This document shows positions 1 to 6,024 of a stretch of 8,512 nucleotides of DNA, piece after piece; within the stretch, counting starts at the first letter, position 1; each line of letters begins with the position of its first letter. This DNA comes from BMS3Abin12 sp964487445 (GTDB taxonomy: Bacteria; Pseudomonadota; Gammaproteobacteria; 21-64-14). The DNA lies in contig CAZAQG010000091.1 of NCBI GenBank assembly GCA_964487445.1, forward strand, positions 1-8,512, written 5' to 3'. The position numbers and the translations under genes were made by a program. The notes beneath the pieces were generated by a model. The model searched no databases and had not been told where the DNA came from. It saw nothing but the letters and a program-made list of their open reading frames with translations.

Positions 1-46
1 CGCCGCGCCCGGCGTCGATCACGATGACATCGAAGGAATCCGCCAT
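1..46 (-). CDS. 5' end of an unidentified gene, cut by the window edge
   Basis: An ATG at 44-46 on the minus strand opens a frame encoding MADSFDVIVIDAGRG before the window ends. A GGAG lies only 3 bases upstream of the ATG, close for a ribosome binding site, and the start is 28 bases past the mgtE stop, so it may be the next gene of the same transcript. The FDVIVI stretch resembles the first beta strand of an FAD/NAD Rossmann fold (family pattern FDVIVIGAGPGG), but Asp replaces the first glycine of the GxGxxG motif and Arg replaces the usual Pro. A DAGHG-type amidase motif is a weaker alternative. Fifteen residues cannot settle the family, so no function is assigned. Confidence 0.4.
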   Translation of the reverse strand, partial: MADSFDVIVIDAGRG

Positions 47-74
47 GGTCTCCAGTCCCGCCGCGCGCCGGGGC

Positions 75-1436
75 TCAAGTCAGAAACAGGGTCGCCAGCC
101 CCAGGAACGAAAGGAAACCCATCACGTCGGTGATCGTCGTCAGGACCACCGTTCCGGCCAGCGCCGGGTCGATGCCCATGCGGCGCTCGATCAGCGGGAT
201 CGCCACGCCGGCCAGCGCCGCACACAGGAGGTTGAGGATCATGGCCGCGGCGATGATCGCCGCCAGGCGCAGGTCCTCGAACCAGGCCATGACCACTGCG
301 GCGACCACCATCGCCCACAGGATCCCGTTCATCACCGCCACCCAGATTTCCTTGATCAGCAGCCAACGCACGTTGGCGTCGCGCAGTTGATCGAGCGCCA
401 GCCCTCGTACGACGATGGTCAGGGTCTGGCTGCCGGCGATGCCGCCCATGCTGGCCACGATCGGCATCAGCACTGCAAGCGCCACCACTTTGTGGATGGT
501 GTGCTCGAACAGCCCGACCACGGAGGAGGCGAGAAAGGCCGTGGCCAGGTTTGCGCCGAGCCATATGGCGCGACGCCGGGCTGCCGGAATTACCGGGGAA
601 AACAGGTCTTCTTCGCCGCTGAGTCCGGTCAGGCTCAGCAGCGAGTGTTCGGCCTCGTCGCGGATGACGTCGACGACGTCGTCGATGGTGATGCGCCCGA
701 GCAGGCGGCCCTGCTCGTCCACCACCGGCGCGGAGACGAGGTCGTGGCGCTCGAAGCGGTTTGCCACCTCGCGCGCCGGCATCGTGGCGGGGATCCCCTT
801 GAGTTCGCGGTCCATGACTTCGGCCACCGTCAAGTCCGGGTCCCGGGTCAGTAACGCGATGAGTGGCAGCACCCCGAGGTAGCGGTCGAAGCGGTTGACC
901 ACCATCAGGCTGTCGGTCGCCTCCGGCAGCTCCCCGCGCAGGCGCAGGTAGCGCAGCACCACGTCCAGGGTGACGTCGGCGCGCACCGTGATGGTGTCGG
1001 TGTTCATCAGGCCGCCGGCGCTGTCCTCCGGGTAGGAGAGCACCTTTTCCAGGCGCTGGCGGTTCTGCTGGTCCATCGACCGCAGTACTTCCTGGATCAC
1101 GGCGTTCGGGAGGGTCTGCAGCAGGTCCGCGAGATCGTCGGTGTCGAGCCCTTCCGTGGCGGCGACCAGCTCGTGGGTGGCCATGCCGCGGATCAGGCCC
1201 GTGCGCACCTCCTCGTTGAGGTGTACGAGAACGTCGCCTTCGTTCTCCGGGTCGAGGAGTTCCCATACGATGCGGCGTTGGGCGCCGGGCATGGATTCCA
1301 GCAGGTGGGCGATCTCGGCCGGGTGCAGGTCGTTGACCATGCGCTGCAGTTTGCGCAGGGTCCCGCTCTCCAGGGCCTCGGCGGCGGCTTGCAGGACGTC
1401 CTGTACCTTTCCCTTGTTTTTGGTGGTCTCGGCCAT
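75..1436 (-). CDS. mgtE: MgtE family magnesium channel/transporter
   Basis: A 453-residue inner-membrane Mg2+ channel of the MgtE (SLC41-like) family, close to the usual 450 or so residues. The order is canonical: a cytoplasmic helical N domain (about 1-130), the junction SYPEDSAGGLM (134-144), two CBS domains (about 140-260) that sense Mg2+ in the family, a linking helix with RRRAIWLGAN (287-296), then about five membrane helices to the C-terminus. The pore-family signature PIVASMGGIAGSQ is at 325-337. The last helix carries TTITDVMGFLSFLGLA (433-448), whose Asp437 matches the conserved ion-binding Asp. I chose the ATG at 1436 because upstream residues are Pro/Arg-rich and unlike the family; no strong Shine-Dalgarno sequence precedes it. 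It lies 221 bases after ptsI and probably has its own promoter. The leader would be only about 45 bases, too short for an M-box riboswitch. Confidence 0.95.
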   Translation of the reverse strand: MAETTKNKGKVQDVLQAAAEALESGTLRKLQRMVNDLHPAEIAHLLESMPGAQRRIVWELLDPENEGDVLVHLNEEVRTGLIRGMATHELVAATEGLDTDDLADLLQTLPNAVIQEVLRSMDQQNRQRLEKVLSYPEDSAGGLMNTDTITVRADVTLDVVLRYLRLRGELPEATDSLMVVNRFDRYLGVLPLIALLTRDPDLTVAEVMDRELKGIPATMPAREVANRFERHDLVSAPVVDEQGRLLGRITIDDVVDVIRDEAEHSLLSLTGLSGEEDLFSPVIPAARRRAIWLGANLATAFLASSVVGLFEHTIHKVVALAVLMPIVASMGGIAGSQTLTIVVRGLALDQLRDANVRWLLIKEIWVAVMNGILWAMVVAAVVMAWFEDLRLAAIIAAAMILNLLCAALAGVAIPLIERRMGIDPALAGTVVLTTITDVMGFLSFLGLATLFLT

Positions 1437-1487
1437 GGCGGACTGCGTGCGTATGCGTGGAAGGGGCCCCTCTGGCGGGCGGGGGCC

Positions 1488-1516
1488 AGTGTATCGGGGA
1501 TCCGCGGCGTGGTCCA
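1488..1516 (-). promoter_or_regulatory. Putative sigma-70 promoter of mgtE
   Basis: On the minus strand, TGGACC (1511-1516) and TACACT (1488-1493) are separated by exactly 17 bases. Each matches the -35/-10 consensus at 4 of 6 positions, including the important T, A and final T of the -10. Transcription would start near 1481, giving a leader of about 45 bases. The -35 element sits inside the palindrome GCGTGGACCACGC (1507-1519). The initial transcript contains a CTGGC/GCCAG repeat (1472-1489) and the 10-base palindrome AGGGGCCCCT (1462-1471). This is a motif-level prediction only; matches of this quality occur by chance in GC-rich DNA. Confidence 0.35.
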
Positions 1517-1519
1517 CGC
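1507..1519. repeat. 13-base palindrome over the putative mgtE -35 element
   Basis: The minus strand reads GCGTGGACCACGC: two perfect 6-base arms around one central base. It covers all of the proposed -35 hexamer, so it could be an operator. No regulator can be named from the sequence, and short GC-rich palindromes are common in this background. Confidence 0.3.
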
Positions 1520-1569
1520 GCCTCCGTGCAGTGGGTTCGCGAGGACGGGGGTTGTCCGGCCGAGGCCGT

Positions 1570-1596
1570 CGATATTCTCAACGGCGTCGAATATCG
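1570..1596. repeat. AT-rich inverted repeat in the ptsI-mgtE gap
   Basis: CGATATTC (1570-1577) and GAATATCG (1589-1596) form perfect 8-base arms around 11 bases. The arms are strikingly AT-rich for this window. The arm centres are 19 bases apart, roughly two helical turns, as expected for a dimeric DNA-binding protein. It lies 54 bases upstream of the proposed mgtE -35 element and 10 bases beyond the REP-like palindrome. An operator or activator site for mgtE is possible; a weak hairpin in readthrough RNA is the alternative. Confidence 0.4.
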
Positions 1597-1605
1597 CACG
1601 TCGTC

Positions 1606-1627
1606 GGCGGGCCGAGGCCCGCCCTAC
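1606..1627 (-). repeat. REP-like element: GTAG plus perfect palindrome after ptsI
   Basis: The minus strand carries GTAG (1624-1627) directly followed by GGCGGGCCTCGGCCCGCC (1606-1623), a perfect palindrome that would fold as 7 base pairs with a CTCG loop. A GTAG or GGAG tetranucleotide at the 5' foot of a GC-rich hairpin is the hallmark of bacterial REP sequences mobilised by RAYT (TnpA-REP) proteins. It starts 31 bases beyond the ptsI stop, a typical position. No T-run follows, so it is not a classical intrinsic terminator, though it could stabilise the upstream mRNA 3' end. Whether it is repeated in the genome cannot be seen here. Confidence 0.45.
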
Positions 1628-1657
1628 GGGTGCCTTTGTGGGGGCGGGGTGTGGGGA

Positions 1658-3397
1658 CTAGATCGCGCCGAGCCGGCGCAGCAGTTGCGCGGTCTCTTCC
1701 GGGGCGTCGGTCTCCAGCAGCCGCTCGGCGAGCCGTCCGAGATCTCCGGCGTGGCTCTCGTTGACGATGTGCTTGACTTCGAGCAGCGAGGCCGGGTGCA
1801 TGCTGAACTCGGTGAGGCCCAGGCCCAGCAGCAGGCGGGTGTAGTGCACGTCGCCGGCCATCTCCCCGCACATCGACACCGGGATCCCGGCCCGTCGGCC
1901 CGCCCGGATCACCGTGTGGATGAGTTGCAGCACCGCGGGGTGCAGCGGGTCGTAGAGATAGGTCACTTCGTCGTCCACGCGGTCGATGGCCAGCGTGTAT
2001 TGGATCAGGTCGTTGGTGCCGATGGAGAGAAAATCGAGCCGGGCCGCGAACCGCGCCGCCGCCACCGCCGCGGCCGGCACCTCGATCATGCCGCCGACGT
2101 CGATTTCCGGATCGAACGGCATGGCCTCCTTGATCAATTCGCGTTTGGTCTCCTCGATGAGCCCCCGGACCTGGGCGATTTCCTGGAGGCTGGAGAACAT
2201 GGGGATCATGATGCGCACCGGCCCGTGGGCCGAGGCACGCAGGATTGCGCGCAACTGCGGCTTGAACAACGCCGTGTCGCGCAGGCAACGGCGGATCGCG
2301 CGCAGCCCCAGGGCCGGGTTGGTGCACGGCGCCCCGGCGCCGGCCCCGCCCTGGGCCGGTTTGTCGCCGCCGAGATCCAGGGTGCGGATGGTCACGGGCG
2401 CGCCCTCGAGCGCCCGGACCACGCCCCGATAGGCGTGCAACTGCTCTTCCTCGTCCGGCGGGGTCTCGCGGTTCATGAACAGGAACTCGGTGCGGTACAG
2501 CCCTACGCCGTCGGCGCCGGTTCTGCGCAGGTGCGTGGCGTCCTCGGGGAGTTCGATGTTGCCCTGCAGTTTGACGGGACGCCCGTCGCGTGTGATGGCC
2601 GGTTTTCCGCGCAGCCTGGTGAGCGTGGTCCGGTAGCGTTGCTGTTGTTTTTGGCGCTTGCGGTAGTGTTGGAGGGACGCCTCGTCCACGTCCGCCAAAA
2701 TCACCCCGCGGTCGCCGTCCATCACCACCAACTCCTCGTCGTGCACGTAGTGACGGACGTGGTGGATGCCGACGATCATCGGGATACGCAGGCTGCGCGC
2801 CAAGATGGTGGTATGGGAGAGGGGGCCGCCCGACTCGGTGGCACAGGCGATCAGTCCCTGGTGATGCATGAGTACGAGGTCGGCCGGGTTGAGGTCGTCG
2901 GCCAGCACGATGCGCCCCTCCGGGCGTCGGTGATCCTCGCGCCCGGCGTGCATTTCCTGGTCGAGCAGGATGCGTTGGATCCGGTTGACGACGTGGTCGA
3001 CGTCCTCCCGGCGGCTGCGCAGATAGGCGTCGTCCATGTCCTCGAACATGCGCACCAGGATATCCCGCTGCTGCTTCAGGGCCCATTCGGCGTTGCACAG
3101 TTGCGCGCGGATCCGCTCGACCGGGGCCTGGGCGAAGGTCGAGTCCCGCAGCATGAGGATGTGGGTGTCGAGGAACGAGACGATCTCCGTGGACAGGCTG
3201 CCGGAGACCTGCTCGCGAATGCTCTCCAACTCATGCTGCGTGCGCTTCAGGGCATCCCGGTAACGTGTCGCTTCGGCGTCGGCCCGGCGCCGGGGGATCG
3301 CGTACTCGGGGATGTCCGGTTGCCCGTGCTGCAGGACGCGGGCCTTGCCGATGGCAATGCCGCGGGATACGCCGGTGCCGATCAGTAACAGGCTCAT
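1658..3397 (-). CDS. ptsI: PTS enzyme I (PEP-protein phosphotransferase)
   Basis: A 579-residue cytoplasmic enzyme I that autophosphorylates from PEP and passes phosphate to HPr; E. coli EI has 575. The N-terminal HPr-binding/phosphohistidine half carries GGPLSHTTILARS (190-202) with active His195. The PEP-binding barrel shows GADGVGLYRTEFLFMNR (294-310), LDLGGDK (340-346), NPALGLRAIR (360-369), SIGTNDLIQYTLA (458-470) and MCGEMAGD (509-516) with active-site Cys510. There is no N-terminal GAF domain, so this is the EI (PtsI) type, not EI-Ntr (PtsP). The ATG at 3397 starts MSLLLIGTGVSRGIAIGKA, matching the family N-terminus. An in-frame ATG at 3481 would add 28 Arg/Pro-rich residues and lies inside a hairpin, so I reject it. 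The Shine-Dalgarno sequence is weak. It sits 129 bases after ptsH and probably shares its transcript. Confidence 0.97.
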   Translation of the reverse strand: MSLLLIGTGVSRGIAIGKARVLQHGQPDIPEYAIPRRRADAEATRYRDALKRTQHELESIREQVSGSLSTEIVSFLDTHILMLRDSTFAQAPVERIRAQLCNAEWALKQQRDILVRMFEDMDDAYLRSRREDVDHVVNRIQRILLDQEMHAGREDHRRPEGRIVLADDLNPADLVLMHHQGLIACATESGGPLSHTTILARSLRIPMIVGIHHVRHYVHDEELVVMDGDRGVILADVDEASLQHYRKRQKQQQRYRTTLTRLRGKPAITRDGRPVKLQGNIELPEDATHLRRTGADGVGLYRTEFLFMNRETPPDEEEQLHAYRGVVRALEGAPVTIRTLDLGGDKPAQGGAGAGAPCTNPALGLRAIRRCLRDTALFKPQLRAILRASAHGPVRIMIPMFSSLQEIAQVRGLIEETKRELIKEAMPFDPEIDVGGMIEVPAAAVAAARFAARLDFLSIGTNDLIQYTLAIDRVDDEVTYLYDPLHPAVLQLIHTVIRAGRRAGIPVSMCGEMAGDVHYTRLLLGLGLTEFSMHPASLLEVKHIVNESHAGDLGRLAERLLETDAPEETAQLLRRLGAI

Positions 3398-3424
3398 CGT
3401 TCCGACTTCCGGGCCGGGCGCAAC

Positions 3425-3454
3425 GCCCCGCCTGCGGGCGGTCCCGCGCGGGGC
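3425..3454 (-). repeat. Strong GC hairpin in the ptsI leader
   Basis: In minus-strand RNA, GCCCCGC plus GCGGG (3443-3454) pairs with CCCGC (3434-3438) and GCGGGGC (3425-3431): 12 base pairs, loop ACCG, and a 2-base bulge (AG). It ends 27 bases upstream of the ptsI ATG. No T-run follows, so it is not a standard terminator. It may act in mRNA processing or stability, or damp ptsI relative to ptsH. Confidence 0.5.
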
Positions 3455-3467
3455 CTGCTTGGAATCC

Positions 3468-3494
3468 GGCCGCGGACGCATTGCGTCCGCGGCC
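3468..3494 (-). repeat. Perfect 27-base palindrome between ptsH and ptsI
   Basis: Two perfect 13-base arms, GGCCGCGGACGCA and its complement, flank a single base. As RNA this gives 12 GC-rich base pairs with a 3-base loop. It begins 32 bases beyond the ptsH stop and lies 13 bases from the second hairpin. No T-run follows. A smaller CGGGC/GCCCG repeat with a 6-base loop (3507-3522) lies between it and the ptsH stop. Possible roles are 3'-end protection of the upstream ptsN-ptsH mRNA, RNase processing, or a dispersed palindromic repeat. Confidence 0.55.
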
Positions 3495-3526
3495 CCCCAT
3501 TCAGCGCGGGCTTCCCTGCCCGTGCC

Positions 3527-3796
3527 TTATTCCTCTTCGCCGAAACGCTCGGCCACCAGGCATTCCAGGTGACGCGCCGCCTCCTCCTCGTCCGTGCCGC
3601 TGATGATCAGCGTGACGCGCATCCCCTTGGCGGCCGCGAGCATCATGACGCCCATGATGCTCTTGCCGTTGACCTGACGGTCGCCGCGCCTGACCTGGAC
3701 GTCGCTCTCGAAGCGCGCGGCCAGGTTGACGAACTTGGCCGCCGCCCGTGCGTGCAGGCCGAGCCGATTGACGATCGGCAACTCCCGGACGATCAC
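3527..3796 (-). CDS. ptsH: HPr phosphocarrier protein
   Basis: An 89-residue HPr that receives phosphate from enzyme I at His15 and donates it to EIIA proteins. The active loop NRLGLHARAAAKFV spans 10-23, with His15 and Arg17. VNGKSIMGVMML (42-53) carries Ser46, the site modified by HPr kinase, so both regulatory positions are intact. The GTG at 3796 is chosen because it gives the exact family N-terminus (VIVRELPIVN) and has AGGA 7 bases upstream; the nearby ATG runs straight into a stop. It begins one base after the EIIA stop, which implies translational coupling. With hprK in the same operon, this HPr is expected to respond both to PEP/pyruvate flux and to HprK. The tail GEEE is acidic and unremarkable. 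Confidence 0.96.
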   Translation of the reverse strand: MIVRELPIVNRLGLHARAAAKFVNLAARFESDVQVRRGDRQVNGKSIMGVMMLAAAKGMRVTLIISGTDEEEAARHLECLVAERFGEEE

Positions 3797-3797
3797 G

Positions 3798-4229
3798 TCA
3801 TTTTCCTGCGGACCCCGCGGTCCCCGCGGCTCCCGTCGGGTCCGGCTTGCAGAGCAGCACACCGTCGCACCCGCCGCTCAGCGCCTTCGCGGCCAGTCCC
3901 TCCAGTTCCAGGCGCGGGTAGTTCAGCACCCGGATCAGCATCGGGAGGTTCACCCCGGCCACCACCCGCACGCGCTGTTGTTCGCGCAAGCGACTCGCGA
4001 TGTTGCTCGGGGTCGAACCGTAGACATCGGTGAGGATGAGTACGCCCTCGCCCTGGTCCAGGTCCTGCACCATGCGTCGGGCTGCGGCGTAGGTCCGGTC
4101 CGGGTCGGTGTCCTGGGTCACCGGGAGCACCAGCGTGGAGAGCGGGCAGATCCCGAGCATGTTGGTGGCCGTATCCAGCAGTTCGGATCCGATCCGGTTG
4201 TGCGTGATGATCAACAGGCCGACGGTCAT
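3798..4229 (-). CDS. PTS EIIA component, mannose family (orphan)
   Basis: A 143-residue stand-alone EIIA of the mannose/fructose/sorbose family. The N-terminus TVGLLIITHNRIG places the phosphorylated His at residue 10, as in EIIAB-Man. The family motif ILTDVYGSTPSNIA (65-78, Asp68) and GVNLPMLIR (92-100) follow. The C-terminus (130-143) is a Gly/Ala/Pro-rich tail and probably disordered. It lacks a fused IIB domain, and no IIB, IIC or IID gene is nearby, so it probably acts as a phosphorylation-state sensor rather than in sugar uptake; its target is unknown. The ATG at 4229 overlaps the rapZ stop by 4 bases (ATGA). It ends one base before the ptsH GTG. Orphan EIIA-Man proteins beside HPr and HprK are common in proteobacteria that have incomplete PTS. 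Confidence 0.93.
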   Translation of the reverse strand: MTVGLLIITHNRIGSELLDTATNMLGICPLSTLVLPVTQDTDPDRTYAAARRMVQDLDQGEGVLILTDVYGSTPSNIASRLREQQRVRVVAGVNLPMLIRVLNYPRLELEGLAAKALSGGCDGVLLCKPDPTGAAGTAGSAGK

Positions 4230-5083
4230 GACAATTCCCTGTGGCGCGTCGAGACGTGTGGTCGGGTCGCCCGGAAGTGCCCGGCGAGTTGTTGCGCCAG
4301 GTATACCGAGCGGTGCTGTCCCCCGGTACAGCCCAGGGCTACGGTCAGATAGCTGCGGTTCTCCGCCTCGAAGTACGGTATCCACGTTTCCAGGAATTGC
4401 GTGAGTTGCTCCAGCATCCGCGCGACCTTGGGCTCGGCCGCGAGGTAGGTCGCAACGCGCTCGTCCAGGCCGGTGAGCGGGCGCAGTTCCGCCTCCCAGT
4501 GCGGGTTGGGCAAACAGCGCAGATCGAAGACGAAATCGGCGTCGCCGGGAACGCCGTGCTTGTAGCCGAAGGACTGGAACAGCAGCGACAGCGCGCGCGG
4601 GGAGCGTCGCTCGACGCGCTCGCGCACCAAGTCGCGGAGCTGGTGCACGTTGGTGCGGGAGGTGTCGATCTGCAGGTCCGCGCGCTCGGCGATCGGCGAG
4701 AGCAGACGGCGCTCCAGCGCGATCGCCTCGGCGAGCGTGATCCCGTCACGGGTGAGCGGGTGTTTGCGCCGCGTCTCGCTGAAGCGCTGGAGGAGCGTTT
4801 CGTCGCCGGCGTGGATGAAGAAGATGTCACAGTCCAGTCCGCTGTCCTCGAGCTGTTCCACGATCTGCGGGAAGTGTTCCAGGTCCTGTGGTTGGTTGCG
4901 GGCGTCGATTCCCACCGCGGCCTTTTCGACGCGCAACCCGCCATGCGCGCCGAACTGCTCGGCGAGCGCCCGCAACATGCCGACCGGCAGGTTGTCGATA
5001 CAATAGTAGTTCAGGTCCTCGAGTGTGTGCAGCACGATGCTCTTCCCGGAGCCTGACAGGCCGCTGACGATGATGAGCCTCAC
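4226..5083 (-). CDS. rapZ: RNase adapter protein RapZ (YvcJ/RapZ family NTP-binding protein)
   Basis: A 285-residue cytoplasmic P-loop protein; E. coli RapZ has 284. In E. coli RapZ binds the sRNAs GlmY/GlmZ and delivers GlmZ to RNase E, tuning GlmS and cell-wall precursor supply. Visible motifs are Walker A GLSGSGKS (8-15), YYCIDNLPVGML (26-37), GIDARN (59-64), SFGYKHGVPGDADFVFDLRCLPNP (171-194, only the family landmarks FGYKHG and NP matter) and GCTGGQHRSVYLAQQLA (251-267). The C-terminus is rich in Arg and His (271-282), in line with RNA binding, though it lacks the lysine cluster of the E. coli protein. The GTG at 5083 overlaps the hprK stop (GTGA), and no in-frame ATG is close. Whether GlmY/GlmZ-type RNAs exist here cannot be judged, so the RNA target is unknown. 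Confidence 0.95.
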   Translation of the reverse strand: MRLIIVSGLSGSGKSIVLHTLEDLNYYCIDNLPVGMLRALAEQFGAHGGLRVEKAAVGIDARNQPQDLEHFPQIVEQLEDSGLDCDIFFIHAGDETLLQRFSETRRKHPLTRDGITLAEAIALERRLLSPIAERADLQIDTSRTNVHQLRDLVRERVERRSPRALSLLFQSFGYKHGVPGDADFVFDLRCLPNPHWEAELRPLTGLDERVATYLAAEPKVARMLEQLTQFLETWIPYFEAENRSYLTVALGCTGGQHRSVYLAQQLAGHFRATRPHVSTRHRELS

Positions 5084-6024
5084 GGGCGTCCCCGCTCCAT
5101 GAAGCGGCGCTGGCGCTCTATGAAGTCGCGCCCGGAATCGTAACCGTTCATATACAGTACATGGCCGCGTACCGCGGCCTCCACCAGGACCGCGAGGTTG
5201 CGCCCGGGGGCAACCGGCAGCGTGATCTCCGGTACCTCGACGCCCAGCACGCGGCGCATGCGGCGGTACGGGGAGAGGCGATCCATGTCGCGCAGGTTGC
5301 GGTGGCCGGCGGGCTGCAGATGCACCAGCAGGCGCAGGTATTTGTTGCGCCGTATCGCACCGTCGCCGTACATGGCGCGCACGTTCAGCAACCCCAGCCC
5401 GCGTACTTCCAGGAAGCCGCGCAGCATCTCCGGGCACGTCCCGTTGAGGACGTCGGGGGCGATACGCGAGAACTCGGGGGCGTCGTCGGCGATCAGCCGG
5501 TGTCCGCGGCTGACCAGTTCCAGGGCGAGTTCGCTTTTGCCGATGCTGCTGTCGCCGGTGATCAGCACGCCGATCCCCATGACCTCCATGAACACTCCGT
5601 GCAACACGACCTGCTCGGCGAACAGGTGCGCGAGGTGGTGGCGCAGGTTGCTCACCGCTTCGTCGCCGGAACGGGGACTCGCCAGGGCCGGGATGCGCGA
5701 TTCCTCGGCGAGGTGGCGAAGATCGTCGGGGACCGGGCGGGCGTCGGCCACGATCAGGGCCGCGATGCCGGACTTGAAGATTCCGGACAGGGCTTGCGCT
5801 CTGGAATTGCCCTGCAATCCGTCCAGGAAGTCCATCTCCCGCGCCCCCAGGACCGGCAGGCGGGCGGGTTGGATCGGGTTCAGGCGATCGACCAGCGCCG
5901 TGCTGGCATTGTCGCCGGCCGCGCGCAAGGTCTGCTCGCCGCCGCTCGCGCCCGCCACCCATTCCAGGTCGAGGCGCTCGCGCAGCGCGTCGTAGAGCTG
6001 GCGGATCGTGATAGAGGTGCTCAT
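5080..6024 (-). CDS. hprK: HPr kinase/phosphorylase
   Basis: A 314-residue bifunctional enzyme that phosphorylates HPr on Ser46 using ATP or pyrophosphate and removes the phosphate by phosphorolysis. The N-terminal domain (about 1-130) is followed by the catalytic domain: LHGVFMEVMGIGVLI (141-155) with the conserved His142, P-loop GDSSIGKSELALELV (157-171), LIADDAPEF (177-185) with Asp180/181, and the family signature LRGFLEVRGLGLLNV (201-215). All key residues are present; the P-loop has Ser where many members have Gly (GDSGIGKS), which still fits GxxxxGKS. The ATG at 6024 overlaps the ptsN stop by 4 bases and gives the expected N-terminus; an upstream extension is Arg-rich and lies inside ptsN. 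Enteric bacteria lack this gene, so its presence separates this locus from the E. coli type. Confidence 0.97.
   Translation of the reverse strand: MSTSITIRQLYDALRERLDLEWVAGASGGEQTLRAAGDNASTALVDRLNPIQPARLPVLGAREMDFLDGLQGNSRAQALSGIFKSGIAALIVADARPVPDDLRHLAEESRIPALASPRSGDEAVSNLRHHLAHLFAEQVVLHGVFMEVMGIGVLITGDSSIGKSELALELVSRGHRLIADDAPEFSRIAPDVLNGTCPEMLRGFLEVRGLGLLNVRAMYGDGAIRRNKYLRLLVHLQPAGHRNLRDMDRLSPYRRMRRVLGVEVPEITLPVAPGRNLAVLVEAAVRGHVLYMNGYDSGRDFIERQRRFMERGRP

Noticed and set aside
1437..1657. An M-box (Mg2+) riboswitch ahead of mgtE
   Set aside because: No conserved M-box helices were recognised, and the leader from the proposed promoter is only about 45 bases.
1457..3388. A 643-codon open frame on the plus strand, antisense to ptsI
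   Set aside because: It mirrors the ptsI codon pattern and has no family resemblance, and ptsI on the other strand has all its catalytic motifs.
3398..3481. An N-terminal extension of ptsI from an in-frame ATG at 3481
   Set aside because: The 28 added residues are Arg/Pro-rich and unlike EI, and that ATG is buried in a 12-base-pair hairpin.
3425..3494. Classical intrinsic terminators
   Set aside because: Both stems are strong, but no run of T follows either on the minus strand or on the plus strand.
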